64,000 bases of DNA, taken from positions 558,001 through 622,000 of the forward strand of contig CP129491.1 of the NCBI GenBank assembly GCA_030584105.1, given 5' to 3'. The translations under genes and the position numbers were made by a program. The notes under the pieces were generated by a model. The model saw only the letters and a list, made by a program, of their open reading frames with translations. It ran no database searches and had not been told where the DNA came from. Source of the stretch: UTCHB3 sp002050155 (GTDB taxonomy: Bacteria > Bacteroidota > Ignavibacteria > Ignavibacteriales > Ignavibacteriaceae). Shown here piece by piece: positions 41,007 through 49,270 of the stretch; position 1 is the stretch's first letter; each line of letters opens with the position of its first letter.

Positions 41007-42458
41007 TTGGTGCCTTCACCCTTCGGTAAAACTACTTCAAGAACCCCACTATTCACAGTAATTTTTTTAGCGGCATGCTCGTTTTGTGCTGCAATTTTTA
41101 GTTTTGCGTTTGGCACAGCTCCCGTTAAATCTTCTTCTTTAACTAAATTTACGCTTGCTTCAGCTGCACCTTTTCAATTTAAACTTTTGGATGGTTCTTC
41201 TTCTGCATTATCTACTCAGCCGTTGAGGTTTTTGGGAGGTACTTCTTCTGCATTTTCTACTCCGCTGTTAAGATTTTTTAGTGGTTCAGTTTCAATTAAT
41301 GGTGCGGGGCAATCATTATTAAATAATCCTTCACTGCGCCAAAATATCCGTGTGATATTGGATGATACCGACAAACAAATTTCTTACGAAGTTAAAATTC
41401 CTTTCGTTATTTATGGTGAAAAGATAGCAGAAACCGAATTTGAAGAAGGTTCTGAAGTTTCAGTAAAATCAGTTGGGGGAATTGTAACGGTTAGCACCCC
41501 CAAAGGTGAATACACAGGCCGGTTAATCAGACTGCGCGCAAAACTTCAGGATGAATATCTGAACTACAATAAAAAATATTTCAGAGGCGAGATATGGTTT
41601 CAGGCGCAAAACTCAAGAACTTTAGTGATTAACTACTTAGACTTAGAAGATTATTTACTGGGTGTTGTACCTTTAGAGATTGGGCTGAAAGACAACCATT
41701 ATTTCGAAGCGTTAAAGTGTGCGGCTGTTGCAGCACGAACTTTTGCAATTAACAGAATTTGGGAAAATCGCGCCTTTTACGATGTTACAGCAACCGTTAA
41801 GGACCAGGCTTACGGCGGTTTGGATGTTGAAACCGGAATAGACAGCAGGTCGGTGATAGAAACCACAGGGTATATTTTAACTTACAAGAGTAAACCCGCA
41901 ATAGTTTTTTACTCAGCTAATTGCGGCGGTTACACCGAAGATATTGCGAATGTTTTCGGGCCCGTCAATCTTCCTTACCTGAAAGGAGTGCAGGATGGTG
42001 ATCCGCCATACTGCGAAAGGTCGCCCTCATTCAGGTGGAGTGAAAATTACACACCGGCTGAAATTATTCGTTTTTTGTTCGACGCTAAATATATAAAATC
42101 ATTAAATTATATTCTGGAAAATTTGGAAATACCGGAAAGATACACTTCAGGCAGAGCAAAGTCTCTGATTGTGCGTTTGAAAGAGCATAAACCGATTGTG
42201 ATACCCGGTAACAAGATTAGAGAAGTTATAAAAAGTAAAAAAGACAATTCGATTTTAAGAAGCAGTAATTTTGAGATTGAAATTGTAAAGAATGGTAACG
42301 GGGTAACGAAGATTAAACTTACGGGTAAAGGGAACGGACACGGAGTAGGGATGTGTCAGTGGGGTGCGCTTAACCAAAGCCGAGCCGGCGTGCCCTATAA
42401 CGAGATTCTTCAGCACTATTTTCCGGGTACCGAATTAACGCAAGCTTACACAAACTGA
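41007..42458 (+). CDS. SpoIID/LytB-domain protein
   Basis: A 483-residue exported protein. The SpoIID domain (about 130-480) resembles the lytic transglycosylase or amidase enhancer of peptidoglycan remodelling: YLDLEDYLLGVVPLEIG, EALKCAAVAARTFAINR, VIETTGYILTYKSKPAIVFYSANCGG (quoted in part) and GNGHGVGMCQWGA. Starts available are TTG at 41007 or GTG at 41010, then a signal-like segment. Residues 61-75 and 76-90 are a 15-residue tandem repeat (SSALSTQPLR, SSAFSTPLLR) in the linker before the domain. Starts 2 bases after the upstream stop. Confidence 0.83.
   Translation: MVPSPFGKTTSRTPLFTVIFLAACSFCAAIFSFAFGTAPVKSSSLTKFTLASAAPFQFKLLDGSSSALSTQPLRFLGGTSSAFSTPLLRFFSGSVSINGAGQSLLNNPSLRQNIRVILDDTDKQISYEVKIPFVIYGEKIAETEFEEGSEVSVKSVGGIVTVSTPKGEYTGRLIRLRAKLQDEYLNYNKKYFRGEIWFQAQNSRTLVINYLDLEDYLLGVVPLEIGLKDNHYFEALKCAAVAARTFAINRIWENRAFYDVTATVKDQAYGGLDVETGIDSRSVIETTGYILTYKSKPAIVFYSANCGGYTEDIANVFGPVNLPYLKGVQDGDPPYCERSPSFRWSENYTPAEIIRFLFDAKYIKSLNYILENLEIPERYTSGRAKSLIVRLKEHKPIVIPGNKIREVIKSKKDNSILRSSNFEIEIVKNGNGVTKIKLTGKGNGHGVGMCQWGALNQSRAGVPYNEILQHYFPGTELTQAYTN
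41187..41276 (+). repeat. Two 45-bp in-frame tandem repeats in the SpoIID-like gene
   Basis: 41187-41231 and 41232-41276 share TTCTTCTGCATT(A/T)TCTACTC and end AG(G/A)TTT. A third partial copy starts at 41277. The copies stay in frame at 15 codons each. Confidence 0.87.
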
Positions 42459-42539
42459 GTGCGAAAACCGATGAATCAGCAGAAAATAACAGATTAAGAT
42501 AAAAAAATATAGCATCAGAATATAAGAAAATAACAGCAG

Positions 42540-43118
42540 ATGATATTAGATATTAAAGTAACGCTTGCTTCAGGATCACCGAGGAGGAAGTTTTTGCTTT
42601 CCCAAATCGTAAGAGAATTGGAAACTATTTCTCTTGATGTTGATGAGTCGTTCAACGATTCAACACCCAAAAAAGAAGTGGCGCCACTTCTGGCAAAAAG
42701 AAAAATGGAAGCAGCGTTAGCCATGGGCAAAGAGGGGATAATTGTTACTGCTGATACGATTGTGGTTCTGGAGGATAAAATATTAAACAAACCGGCCGAC
42801 GAAAAAGAGGCGCGGCTGATGCTGCAAATGTTAAGCGGAAAGAAACACACGGTAGTTACCGGCTTTTCGACAGTAAATACCAACAACGGAAAAAGGGTTG
42901 ACTCTGCGGTTGAAACTTTAGTGCAATTTACAAATCTGACAGAAGATGAAATTACCGGCTACATTGCAACGGGAAGCCCATACGACAAAGCGGGAGGCTA
43001 CGCAGCTCAGGAGGGATATGGTTCTATTTTTATGGAAAGAATCGAGGGCTGTTTTTACAATGTGATGGGTTTGCCCACAAATGCGGTTTATCGTGCACTT
43101 AAGGAAGTGATGGAGTGA
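42540..43118 (+). CDS. maf: Maf-like nucleoside triphosphate pyrophosphatase
   Basis: Removes non-canonical or excess nucleoside triphosphates (dTTP/UTP-type for YhdE-like). The 192-residue protein has LASGSPRRKFLL (about 9-20), VTADTIVVLEDKIL (about 77-90), SGKKHTVVTGF (about 99) and the SPYDKAGGYAAQEGYG signature (about 150). The ATG at 42540 lies at the edge of a 12-bp repeat (AGAAAATAACAG at 42481 and 42525). Confidence 0.92.
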   Translation: MILDIKVTLASGSPRRKFLLSQIVRELETISLDVDESFNDSTPKKEVAPLLAKRKMEAALAMGKEGIIVTADTIVVLEDKILNKPADEKEARLMLQMLSGKKHTVVTGFSTVNTNNGKRVDSAVETLVQFTNLTEDEITGYIATGSPYDKAGGYAAQEGYGSIFMERIEGCFYNVMGLPTNAVYRALKEVME

Positions 43119-43183
43119 AAGAAATCCGGAAGAAACTTAAAAATCAACCGAAAAAGCAAGCGCCGAAAAGAGTTACAATTTGA
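43115..43183 (+). CDS. Possible 22-codon basic peptide bridging maf and the next gene
   Basis: GTG at 43115 overlaps the maf stop (GTGA). The frame encodes a Lys/Arg-rich 22-residue peptide (VKEIRKKLKNQP...) and ends at TGA 43181-43183, which overlaps the TTG start of the next gene. It could be a coupling leader keeping ribosomes moving between maf and the flippase-like gene. No homology known; may be chance. Confidence 0.25.
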   Translation: MKEIRKKLKNQPKKQAPKRVTI

Positions 43184-44148
43184 AAAACTACAAACAAAAA
43201 ATTCTTTGGTCGATAGTTGCTTCCGTGGTCATCTATTTGGGTTTTTCAATTTACGCTGATTTGGATAAAGTAGCGCAGGCTCTTTCCGGTTTCAGTTTAT
43301 GGCTTATCCCGATAATTCTTTTATTGGTTTTTGCAAACTACATTTTCAGGTTTATCAAGTGGCATTATTATCTCGGATTAATCGGGGTAAAAATTTCGGT
43401 TAGTGAGTCATTTCAGATATTTATCAGCGGGTTTGTGCTTAGTGTAACGCCGGGAAAGATGGGGGAAGTGTTGAAATCGTTCCTTTTGAAAGAAAAAACG
43501 GGCGTTTCCATATCGAGAACTGCGCCTGTTGTGTTTGCCGAGAGGGTAACGGATATGTCGGCACTGATACTTATCGCCATCGTTGGTGCGTTCAGTTTCA
43601 ATTACGGAGCCGAGTTTTCAGTAGCTGCACTTCTTGGGTTTGTGGTAATGATCGTTATGATTTCGCACAGGGGTGTTGCGATGAAATTCATCGGTTTTCT
43701 TGCAAAATTTCGATTTTTGGAGAAGTTTATCCCGCACATTACCGAACTTTACGAAAGCGCATATATACTTCTTAAACCAAAACCTATTTTTTTGATGACA
43801 CTTTTAAGTTTAGTGTCGTGGTTTTTCGAATGTTTTGCGTATTTTTTAATTCTGAAAGATTTTTCAGTTGAGATTACGCTATTCAGAAGTTCATTTTACT
43901 ATTCATTTGCTACAGTTGCCGGGGCGCTTTCATTTTTACCGGGTGGGTTAGGTGCAGCTGATGCACTGTTCACATATTTTATAACCTCGCTTGGTCAACC
44001 TGAGGCTGTGGCGGTTTCGTCAACAATTTTATTCAGAGTTGCAACTCTTTGGTTTGCTGTTTTGGTGGGGTTAATTGCTTTTACTTATTATCAGCGACAA
44101 AGCGGAAGAATTGATTTAAACAAATTAAATGTAAAGGAGATCAACTAA
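43180..44148 (+). CDS. Flippase-like integral membrane protein (LPG synthase TM / UPF0104 family)
   Basis: A 322-residue polytopic protein of the lysylphosphatidylglycerol synthase transmembrane-like family. It has FRFIKWHYYLGLIGVKIS, the signature SGFVLSVTPGKMGEVLKSFLL (about 87-107), TAPVVFAERVTDMSALI and FLPGGLGAADALF (about 252). Related proteins move lipids or lipid-linked sugars. Start is TTG at 43180, with no upstream ATG in frame. It overlaps icd by one base (TAATG). Confidence 0.82.
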   Translation: MKNYKQKILWSIVASVVIYLGFSIYADLDKVAQALSGFSLWLIPIILLLVFANYIFRFIKWHYYLGLIGVKISVSESFQIFISGFVLSVTPGKMGEVLKSFLLKEKTGVSISRTAPVVFAERVTDMSALILIAIVGAFSFNYGAEFSVAALLGFVVMIVMISHRGVAMKFIGFLAKFRFLEKFIPHITELYESAYILLKPKPIFLMTLLSLVSWFFECFAYFLILKDFSVEITLFRSSFYYSFATVAGALSFLPGGLGAADALFTYFITSLGQPEAVAVSSTILFRVATLWFAVLVGLIAFTYYQRQSGRIDLNKLNVKEIN

Positions 44149-45401
44149 TGGGAAACTACCAGCATGTTAAGGTACCCTCATTTGGAGAAAAAATAACAGT
44201 TCAGGACGGAAAACTTGTTGTTCCTGATAACCCCGTACTTCTTTTCATTGAAGGTGACGGCACCGGACCGGATATCTGGAAAGCTTCGCAGTATGTGTTT
44301 GACGCAGCTGTGGAAAAAGCTTATTCGGGTAAAAAGAAAGTTGCATGGGCAGAAATTTATGCCGGAGAGAAATCACTTGAAGTTTACGGAAAAGATCAAT
44401 GGCTTCCTGAAGAAACACTTCAGGCAATTGAAGAGTATTTGGTTGCAATAAAGGGACCGCTTACCACACCGGTTGGCGGTGGTATCCGCAGCCTGAATGT
44501 TACCCTTCGTCAACGGTTGGATTTGTTTGCGTGCGTGCGCCCTGTGAAATATTATACAGGCACACCCAGCCCTGTTAAGCACCCTGAAAAATTGGATATC
44601 GTGCTTTTCCGTGAGAATACTGAAGATGTTTATGCGGGAGTTGAGTTCAAAGCCGGTTCTGCCGAAGCAGACGAAATAATCGAGCTTATTAATTCAAAAT
44701 TCAAGAAAAACATCCGCCCTGAGTCAGGAATTGGCATTAAACCGATCTCTGCATTCGGCACAAAGCGGTTGGTTAAAAAAGCGATTGAATACGCAATTGC
44801 TCACAACCGGAAGAGTGTAACCTTAGTTCACAAAGGTAACATTATGAAGTTTACGGAAGGTTCGTTCAAAGAGTGGGGCTATGAACTCGCTAAAGAAGAG
44901 TTTGGCGATGTGACCATTTCTGAGGATGAAGTTTGGGCAAATCACGGCGGCAAAGTGCCGGATGGTAAGATTCTGATTAAAGACAGAATCGCAGACAGCA
45001 TGTTCCAGCAGGTGCTTTTAAGACCTGACGAATATGATGTGGTGGCAACTCCTAACCTTAACGGTGACTATCTTTCCGATGCAGCGGCGGCTCAGGTCGG
45101 CGGGCTTGGCATTGCACCGGGGGCTAATCTCAGCTACGAAATCGGCTTGTTTGAAGCGACGCACGGAACCGCACCTAAATATGCGAACTTGGATAAAATA
45201 AACCCGGGCTCGGTTATTCTCTCCGGTGTAATGATGTTCGATTATATCGGTTGGGAAGAAGTGGGCAGGCTGATAGAATCAGCACTTCAAAAAACGATAT
45301 CGAGCAAGGTAGTAACCTACGATTTCGCCCGTCTGATGGATGGTGCCCGTGAGGTTAAAACGAGTGAATTTGCACGGGAAATTGTGAAGAATATGGGCTG
45401 A
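44148..45401 (+). CDS. icd: NADP-dependent isocitrate dehydrogenase
   Basis: Oxidative decarboxylation of isocitrate in the TCA cycle. The 417-residue protein has IEGDGTGPDIWKAS (about 34), GGGIRSLNVTLRQRLDLFACVRPVKY (quoted in part; phosphorylatable Ser region about 108), LFRENTEDVYAGVEF (about 153), the Lys/Tyr active-site region HKGNIMKFTEG and GDYLSDAAAAQVGGLG. NLSYEIGLFEATHGTAPKYA matches the family end region. Translationally coupled to the upstream membrane gene, with a strong terminator after. Confidence 0.94.
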   Translation: MGNYQHVKVPSFGEKITVQDGKLVVPDNPVLLFIEGDGTGPDIWKASQYVFDAAVEKAYSGKKKVAWAEIYAGEKSLEVYGKDQWLPEETLQAIEEYLVAIKGPLTTPVGGGIRSLNVTLRQRLDLFACVRPVKYYTGTPSPVKHPEKLDIVLFRENTEDVYAGVEFKAGSAEADEIIELINSKFKKNIRPESGIGIKPISAFGTKRLVKKAIEYAIAHNRKSVTLVHKGNIMKFTEGSFKEWGYELAKEEFGDVTISEDEVWANHGGKVPDGKILIKDRIADSMFQQVLLRPDEYDVVATPNLNGDYLSDAAAAQVGGLGIAPGANLSYEIGLFEATHGTAPKYANLDKINPGSVILSGVMMFDYIGWEEVGRLIESALQKTISSKVVTYDFARLMDGAREVKTSEFAREIVKNMG

Positions 45402-45460
45402 TGCCTGCAAGGTTGTTGATATTCTGACATATTTTGTCTTTTTTATCACAATTTTTTGAG

Positions 45461-45485
45461 AAAGGAGGCATTTGCCTCCTTTTTT
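45461..45485 (+). terminator. Rho-independent terminator after icd
   Basis: AAAGGAGGCA pairs with TGCCTCCTTT around a TT loop, followed by a T run (45478-45485). Confidence 0.9.
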
Positions 45486-45635
45486 AATTTGATGGGAACA
45501 ATAATCCTGTTATTTTTGACAGTATATATTTTTATTTTAAAGTAAGCTCAAACTCTAAGTTTGAACCCATTTCGGAATGAAAATATATGGCAGTAATAAA
45601 ATTAAACTTAACTCACAAAACAATTGGAGGTAACT
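45486..45635. other. Upstream region of the YtxH operon with a small inverted repeat
   Basis: TCAAAC (45548-45553) and GTTTGA (45559-45564) form a short dyad downstream of TTGACA-AT-rich sequence at 45516. It may hold a promoter and operator, but no full -33/-7 pair fits well. GGAGGT at 45627-45632 is the RBS for the ATG at 45636. Confidence 0.35.
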
Positions 45636-45974
45636 ATGTCAAGCGACAAAAATCTCAGTAAAGGATTACTGCTTGGCTTCCTGGCAGGTGGATTAGTAGG
45701 CGCATCACTAGCGCTGCTGTTCGCGCCAAAGAGCGGCAAAGAACTCCGCAAGGATATTCAAGATAAGGCGGAAGAGTACAAGAAAGAGGCTGAAAAGCAA
45801 CTTTCGAAAGCCAAAGAGAAAGCACAGGAAGTGCTTAACGAAGGCAAGAAGAAGGGTCAGCAGATAATTGAAGATGCTAAAAGAAAAGCTGAAGAATTGA
45901 AAGCTGACGCTGAAAAATTAATGAAAGGCAGAAAAGGAGCCCCTGCAGAGGAACAGGAAACCGAACACGCTTAA
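45636..45974 (+). CDS. YtxH domain protein
   Basis: A 112-residue membrane-anchored protein: one N-terminal transmembrane helix with the YtxH motif (GLLLGFLAGGLVGASLALLFAPKSG, quoted in part: GFLAGGLVGASLALLFAPKS), then a Lys/Glu-rich coiled coil. YtxH proteins are linked to stress but have no clear biochemical role. I prefer the ATG at 45636 (RBS GGAGGT) over the TTG at 45624. Followed by a DUF948-like gene. Confidence 0.88.
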   Translation: MSSDKNLSKGLLLGFLAGGLVGASLALLFAPKSGKELRKDIQDKAEEYKKEAEKQLSKAKEKAQEVLNEGKKKGQQIIEDAKRKAEELKADAEKLMKGRKGAPAEEQETEHA

Positions 45975-46001
45975 TTTATCAATTAACATAAAGTAACTTC
46001 T

Positions 46002-46409
46002 ATGGAAATTCTTAAGGATATTTTACTTGCCATACTTATTCTTAGTGCGTCTGCATTGTGTATAGCTCTAATTTTTTACTTAAAAAAAATTACGAACAGT
46101 GTTCACGAGATTAAAGATGAGATAGGGCGGTTAGGCGATAAGATGGAACCGTTGATAGAATCGGTTCAAACTCTCAGCAGTTCACTTACCAGAACTAACG
46201 ATGATATCCAGGAACAACTTTCTAAAACAGGATGGATAATTGATCAGGTGAAGATGCGCTTAGAAAGCCTTTTTGGTTTTGAAGAAAAGGTCAGAGACAG
46301 TTTCGAGTCACCGGTCGAGAAGTTACTTGCAAATTTAACAGCCTTGAAGGGAGGGGTTCTCTCTTTCTTCAAGGCTTTATTCTTTAAAAATAAAGGAGAT
46401 CACCAGTGA
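46002..46409 (+). CDS. DUF948-like membrane protein
   Basis: A 135-residue protein with one N-terminal membrane helix (LLAILILSASALCIALIFYL), then a coiled coil (ITNSVHEIKDEIGRLGDKMEPLIESVQTLSS in outline). YtxH and DUF948 proteins are often neighbours. Its stop overlaps the EF-G-like start (GTGA), joining the two in translation. Confidence 0.75.
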   Translation: MEILKDILLAILILSASALCIALIFYLKKITNSVHEIKDEIGRLGDKMEPLIESVQTLSSSLTRTNDDIQEQLSKTGWIIDQVKMRLESLFGFEEKVRDSFESPVEKLLANLTALKGGVLSFFKALFFKNKGDHQ

Positions 46410-48496
46410 AAGAATATACTCCGGAGACAATCCGGAACATAGGTCTTTTTGGGCACGCCAGCGCAGGAAAGACCACATTCAACGAGCTGGCACTGTTCAT
46501 CGGTGGTGAAACCACCCGTATCGGCAAGATAGAAGAGGGAAATACAGTTTCTGACTATACTGCCAATGAGATCGAGAGAAAAATCTCCATCTCACTCTCT
46601 GCTTGTCACCTTGATTGGAAGAACACAAAACTCAATCTGATAGATGTTCCGGGAACATCTGATTTTGAGGGTGATATTATTGCGGGTGCCAAGATTGTCG
46701 ATACGGGTTTTATTTTCGTTAAGGCAGTTGAAGGTATAGAAGTAGGTACCGAGCGTGCATGGGAATATCTGAAATCAGATAAAAAACCCGCAGCAATGAT
46801 AGTGAACAAAATAGACCACGAGAGATCAGATTTTAAGAAGATAGTTGAGGATGCTCACGAGAAATTCTCTCACGGTGTTATTGTGGTTACTTTTCCGGCA
46901 AAAGAGGGGCTGCAATTCGATACTGTTGTTGATGTGCTTAAAATGAAAGCCTATAAATATGGCGCTCTTGGCTCGAAAACCGCAACGGAGATCGAGATCC
47001 CTGCCGATGTAAAAGCGCAGGCAGAAGACTACCGCCGTGAACTGATTGAGAAGATCGCGGAAGAAAGTGAAGAGATAATGAATAATTATTTCGAAAATGG
47101 CGATCTTGACGCAGCGGATATTCAAAAAGGAATGAAGCTGGCGATTAACAGCGGGAATCTTACACCCGTGTTTGCAGCTTCTGCTTCAAAAGGGGTTGGA
47201 ATAAATAACATACTTGATTTCGCTCAGGAATATTTCCCCTCGCCGGCAGAAATGCCCGCCAAAAAAGGCTTTTTGGGTGACGGGAAAGAAGTTGAAATTG
47301 TTTGTAATAAAGCCGGTGAACCGGTACTGTTTATTTTCAAAATTATCGCCGAACAGCATGTCGGCGAGCTTTCGCTTTTCAGGGTGTACTCCGGGACCCT
47401 TAAACCGGGGATGGATTTGATCAACCAGACATCCGGAAAACCTGAAAGGATGAACCAATTTTTTACTTTGAATGGTCATCATCGAAAAGAAGTTCCGGCT
47501 GTTGTAAGTGGTGATATTGCTGCGGTGGTTAAACTGAAAGATTCGCACACTAACGATACTCTTAGTTCGAAAAATTATTCAGTTAAAGTTGACCCGATTG
47601 CTTTCCCGGTTCCGGTGATCAGAGGGGCGATAATCCCGAAAGCAAAAGGTGATGAGGACAAAATTGCCGCCTGCTTGCACTCGATTCACGAAGAAGACCC
47701 TTCGTTCAATGTTAAATACGATCCGGAAATTGCGCAAACGGTTATAACCGGTCAGGGTCAGGCACAACTTCTTCTGGCAGTTAAAAGGCTGAAAGAACGG
47801 TACAATGTGGATGTTGATCTGGTTGAGCCAAGAATACCCTACAGAGAAACAATAAAAGGAAGAGTTGACAGCATTGACTATCGCCACAAGAAACAATCGG
47901 GTGGGCGCGGTCAGTTTGCGCATGTTTTCTTTAAGATGGAGCCGACCGAAAGAGGCGCCGGTTTTGAATTTGTTGACGCAATAGTTGGCGGTGTTGTTCC
48001 GGGCAGGTTTATTCCTGCGGTTGAAAAGGGAATAACCGAACAGATGCAAAAAGGTGTTATAGCCGGTTACAATGTGGTGGATGTTAAAGTAACGCTTTTT
48101 GACGGAAAATTCCACGATGTGGATTCGGATGAAATGTCGTTCAAACTTGCGTCTGCACAATGTTTCAAGAAGGCGTTTGTTGCCGCAAAACCTGTGTTAC
48201 TTGAGCCAATTTATGAAGTGGCGGTTAAAATACCTGAAGAGTATATGGGTGATGTAATGAGTGATATGACCTCAAGACGGGGGAGGATCCTCGGGATGGA
48301 GTCTGACGGGCGCTCGCAGATACTTAAAGCGAATGTACCGTTATCATCATTGTATCAATATTCTGTTGATCTTCGCGGCATTACTGCAGGTCGTGGTTCC
48401 CACTCTGAGAAGTTCTCTCACTACGAGGAAGTTCCGAAAGAGCAAGAAACCAAGATCATCGACGAATACAACAAATCGAGACAAGAAGAGGAATAA
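46406..48496 (+). CDS. EF-G-like translational GTPase (EF-G2 type)
   Basis: A 696-residue five-domain GTPase like elongation factor G. It has GHASAGKTT (G1, about 16-24), DVPGTSDF (G3, about 80-87), VNKIDHE (G4), domain II, and domains III-V with RGQFAHVFFKMEP and MSDMTSRRGRILGM. The switch II His of true EF-G (DTPGHVDF) is Thr84 here. EF-G2-type paralogues also lack it, so it is probably not the housekeeping translocase. The housekeeping fusA is expected elsewhere. Start is GTG at 46406 with AAAGGAG upstream. A terminator follows. Confidence 0.88.
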   Translation: MKEYTPETIRNIGLFGHASAGKTTFNELALFIGGETTRIGKIEEGNTVSDYTANEIERKISISLSACHLDWKNTKLNLIDVPGTSDFEGDIIAGAKIVDTGFIFVKAVEGIEVGTERAWEYLKSDKKPAAMIVNKIDHERSDFKKIVEDAHEKFSHGVIVVTFPAKEGLQFDTVVDVLKMKAYKYGALGSKTATEIEIPADVKAQAEDYRRELIEKIAEESEEIMNNYFENGDLDAADIQKGMKLAINSGNLTPVFAASASKGVGINNILDFAQEYFPSPAEMPAKKGFLGDGKEVEIVCNKAGEPVLFIFKIIAEQHVGELSLFRVYSGTLKPGMDLINQTSGKPERMNQFFTLNGHHRKEVPAVVSGDIAAVVKLKDSHTNDTLSSKNYSVKVDPIAFPVPVIRGAIIPKAKGDEDKIAACLHSIHEEDPSFNVKYDPEIAQTVITGQGQAQLLLAVKRLKERYNVDVDLVEPRIPYRETIKGRVDSIDYRHKKQSGGRGQFAHVFFKMEPTERGAGFEFVDAIVGGVVPGRFIPAVEKGITEQMQKGVIAGYNVVDVKVTLFDGKFHDVDSDEMSFKLASAQCFKKAFVAAKPVLLEPIYEVAVKIPEEYMGDVMSDMTSRRGRILGMESDGRSQILKANVPLSSLYQYSVDLRGITAGRGSHSEKFSHYEEVPKEQETKIIDEYNKSRQEEE

Positions 48497-48517
48497 TTCC
48501 TTCGTTAGATTTATTTT

Positions 48518-48557
48518 GAAAGGCTGTTTGCAAAAGAGACAGCCTTTCTTTTTTTTT
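48518..48557 (+). terminator. Rho-independent terminator after the EF-G-like gene
   Basis: GAAAGGCTGT (48518-48527) pairs with ACAGCCTTTC (48539-48548), followed by ten T. Confidence 0.93.
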
Positions 48558-48559
48558 CG

Positions 48560-48638
48560 CTAAATCAATATTTAAGTGAAAATGTAATTTTGTGCATCTG
48601 TGTTTTGAAGGTGTGTTTTTACGGCAATATTGATTTAG
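48560..48638. repeat. 13-bp perfect inverted repeat upstream of the HIT gene
   Basis: CTAAATCAATATT at 48560-48572 is exactly inverted at 48626-48638, 53 bases apart, just after the terminator. It could be a regulator site pair or the ends of a tiny non-autonomous element; no target-site duplication was obvious. The rest of 48639-48764 holds an imperfect hairpin GCAGAGTT-AAA-AACTTTGC near 48721. Confidence 0.6.
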
Positions 48639-48764
48639 ATAAATTGTGATTTTTTTGAGCTAATATTTTAACCGGCTTGTAATTTTCGCAAAATCATTAT
48701 TTTTGGAAAAACGATTATCGCAGAGTTAAAAACTTTGCAGAGACAAAATGAGAAAGGAAACTAA

Positions 48765-49268
48765 ATGATGGATAAATTGTGGTCACCATGGCGTTCTCAG
48801 TATATAGAGTCTTTCAATAAAAAGAAAAGCGACAGTAAGGGTTGTGTATTCTGCGGTACACAAAACGAGGATATCCATGACGACAATTCGTTGTTAGTTT
48901 CCAAAGGTGAAAAAACTTTCACAATGCTTAATCTTTATCCTTACAACACGGGGCACTTAATGGTTGTGCCTTACCGACATCTTTCCGATTTTGGTGACTT
49001 AACCACCGAAGAACTGACCGAAGTTATGTTAAAAACGAAAGAGCTTGTTGCGGCTCTTAAAGAAATAAGCAACCCCGGCGGGTTTAATATTGGTGCAAAT
49101 TTGGGAAAAACTGCCGGTGCGGGTATTGCCAACCACATACATTTTCATATTGTTCCCAGATGGAACGGGGATACAAACTTCATGCCCGTGATTGGGGAAG
49201 TTAAGGTGCTATCACAAGACCTGCTGAAGACTAAATCAGAGCTTCAGCAGGTGCTGGGAATTATTTAA
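48765..49268 (+). CDS. HIT family nucleotide hydrolase/phosphorylase
   Basis: A 167-residue histidine-triad protein. The active-site HIHFHIVPRW (about 125-134) is preceded by TAGAGIAN. The N-terminal CVFCGTQNED (about 21-30) has a CxxC, as in Ap4A-phosphorylase-like HIT proteins. YNTGHLMVVPYRH is also typical. Cytoplasmic. RBS AAAGGAAA precedes ATGATG at 48765. Confidence 0.9.
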   Translation: MMDKLWSPWRSQYIESFNKKKSDSKGCVFCGTQNEDIHDDNSLLVSKGEKTFTMLNLYPYNTGHLMVVPYRHLSDFGDLTTEELTEVMLKTKELVAALKEISNPGGFNIGANLGKTAGAGIANHIHFHIVPRWNGDTNFMPVIGEVKVLSQDLLKTKSELQQVLGII

Positions 49269-49270
49269 TA

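Noticed and set aside
42459..42539. Riboswitch or leader before maf
   Set aside because: The spacer holds a 12-bp direct repeat (AGAAAATAACAG) but no stem structure matching a known riboswitch.
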